A stretch of DNA of 6,346 bases from contig CAYXKM010000047.1 in the NCBI GenBank assembly GCA_964465665.1, positions 1-6,346 on the forward strand, given 5' to 3'. Both the position numbers and the translations under genes were made by a program. This stretch comes from JAKEGN01 sp964465665 (GTDB taxonomy: Bacteria; Pseudomonadota; Gammaproteobacteria; Steroidobacterales; Woeseiaceae). A model generated the notes under the pieces. The model saw nothing but the letters and a program-made list of their open reading frames with translations, searched no databases and had not been told where the DNA came from. Shown here one piece after another: positions 6,013 to 6,346 of the stretch (position 1 is the stretch's first letter; every line of letters starts with the position of its first letter).

Positions 6013-6346
6013 CTATTGTTTCTGTTTCAGTTCGACAGTCGCTACCAGCGGCCAATGATCGGATACGCCGGTGCCATCGGCGGCCTCGAAGCGTTTCGGA
6101 GTGCCTTCGTCGCTGACCTGGGCTGCCGTTTCGTTCGCAAGTTGCACCGAATCAGCGCGAACGGACCATGTTGCGTCCACGCCACGCTCGCGGGACGATG
6201 ACCAAAGTATCATGTCCAGGAAGGACCAGCTGTCCTCACGCGCGTAGTACTGCGTGCCGGGGCATTCATCACAGCCGAGTTCGTGCGCAACGGTCCAGTT
6301 CGGGCGGGCAAACCGTCCGAGCATGTCCTTCGAAGCATCCTCTGTC
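6013..6346 (-). CDS. Endonuclease/exonuclease/phosphatase (EEP) family protein, C-terminal part
   Basis: The visible 110 or so residues are the C-terminal end of a protein whose frame stays open to the window edge; the ATG at 6324 lies inside the domain and is not likely to be the true start, since TEDASKD precedes it in frame. GVSDHWPLVATVEL, about 18 residues from the end, carries the S-D-H motif typical of the last conserved block of EEP enzymes, where Asp and His complete the catalytic site. Upstream, WTVAHELGCDECPGTQYY and DSWSFLDMILWS fit the substrate-side strand before that motif; the C-x-x-C pair recurs in this subgroup as I recall it. EEP proteins cleave phosphodiesters or phosphomonoesters in nucleic acids, lipids or inositol phosphates; which applies here cannot be told. 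Export cannot be judged because the N-terminus is missing. It is upstream of and co-directional with the TonB receptor gene, but the 255-bp gap argues for separate promoters. Confidence 0.82.
   Translation of the reverse strand, partial: TEDASKDMLGRFARPNWTVAHELGCDECPGTQYYAREDSWSFLDMILWSSSRERGVDATWSVRADSVQLANETAAQVSDEGTPKRFEAADGTGVSDHWPLVATVELKQKQ

Overview
The window looks like a stretch of chromosome from a free-living, moderately GC-rich gammaproteobacterium, possibly near Xanthomonadales/Woeseiales-type marine or soil lineages. The reasons are outer-membrane architecture (lipoproteins and a large TonB-dependent receptor of the Oar/carboxypeptidase-regulatory type), GTAG-headed REP-like palindromes of the kind known from Pseudomonas, Stenotrophomonas and Xanthomonas, and the overall codon use. 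The lineage is an inference from style, not from a marker gene. No phage, conjugative or transposase gene is present.

Layout: (i) 1-470, minus strand, N-terminal part of a HAD-superfamily acid phosphatase lipoprotein (class C / e(P4)-like), cut by the window start. (ii) 471-707, a 237-bp divergent intergenic region holding five copies (three direct, two inverted and increasingly degenerate) of a 22-bp repeat with the hyphenated-palindromic core GGTGACAGTAACC; copies 3 and 4 form a long hairpin. (iii) 708-2297, plus strand, a complete lipoprotein 5'-nucleotidase / metallophosphoesterase of the UshA type. (iv) 2298-2451, convergent intergenic region with an inverted pair of REP-like palindromes (REPIN-like) followed by a strong intrinsic terminator for the minus-strand gene. 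(v) 2452-5757, minus strand, a complete 1101-residue TonB-dependent receptor. (vi) 5758-6012, a 255-bp leader/spacer with a 14-bp perfect palindrome and a two-tier hairpin. (vii) 6013-6346, minus strand, the C-terminal part of an endonuclease/exonuclease/phosphatase (EEP) family protein, cut by the window end.

Three of the four genes are phosphoesterases from three unrelated folds (HAD, calcineurin-like, EEP), two of them predicted lipoproteins transcribed divergently from the repeat-filled region. With the TonB receptor next door this is compatible with a locus for scavenging phosphate or nucleosides from extracellular nucleotides or nucleic acids, but nothing in the sequence fixes the substrate of the receptor and co-regulation is not shown. 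The most unusual sequence signals are the two different families of palindromic intergenic repeats.
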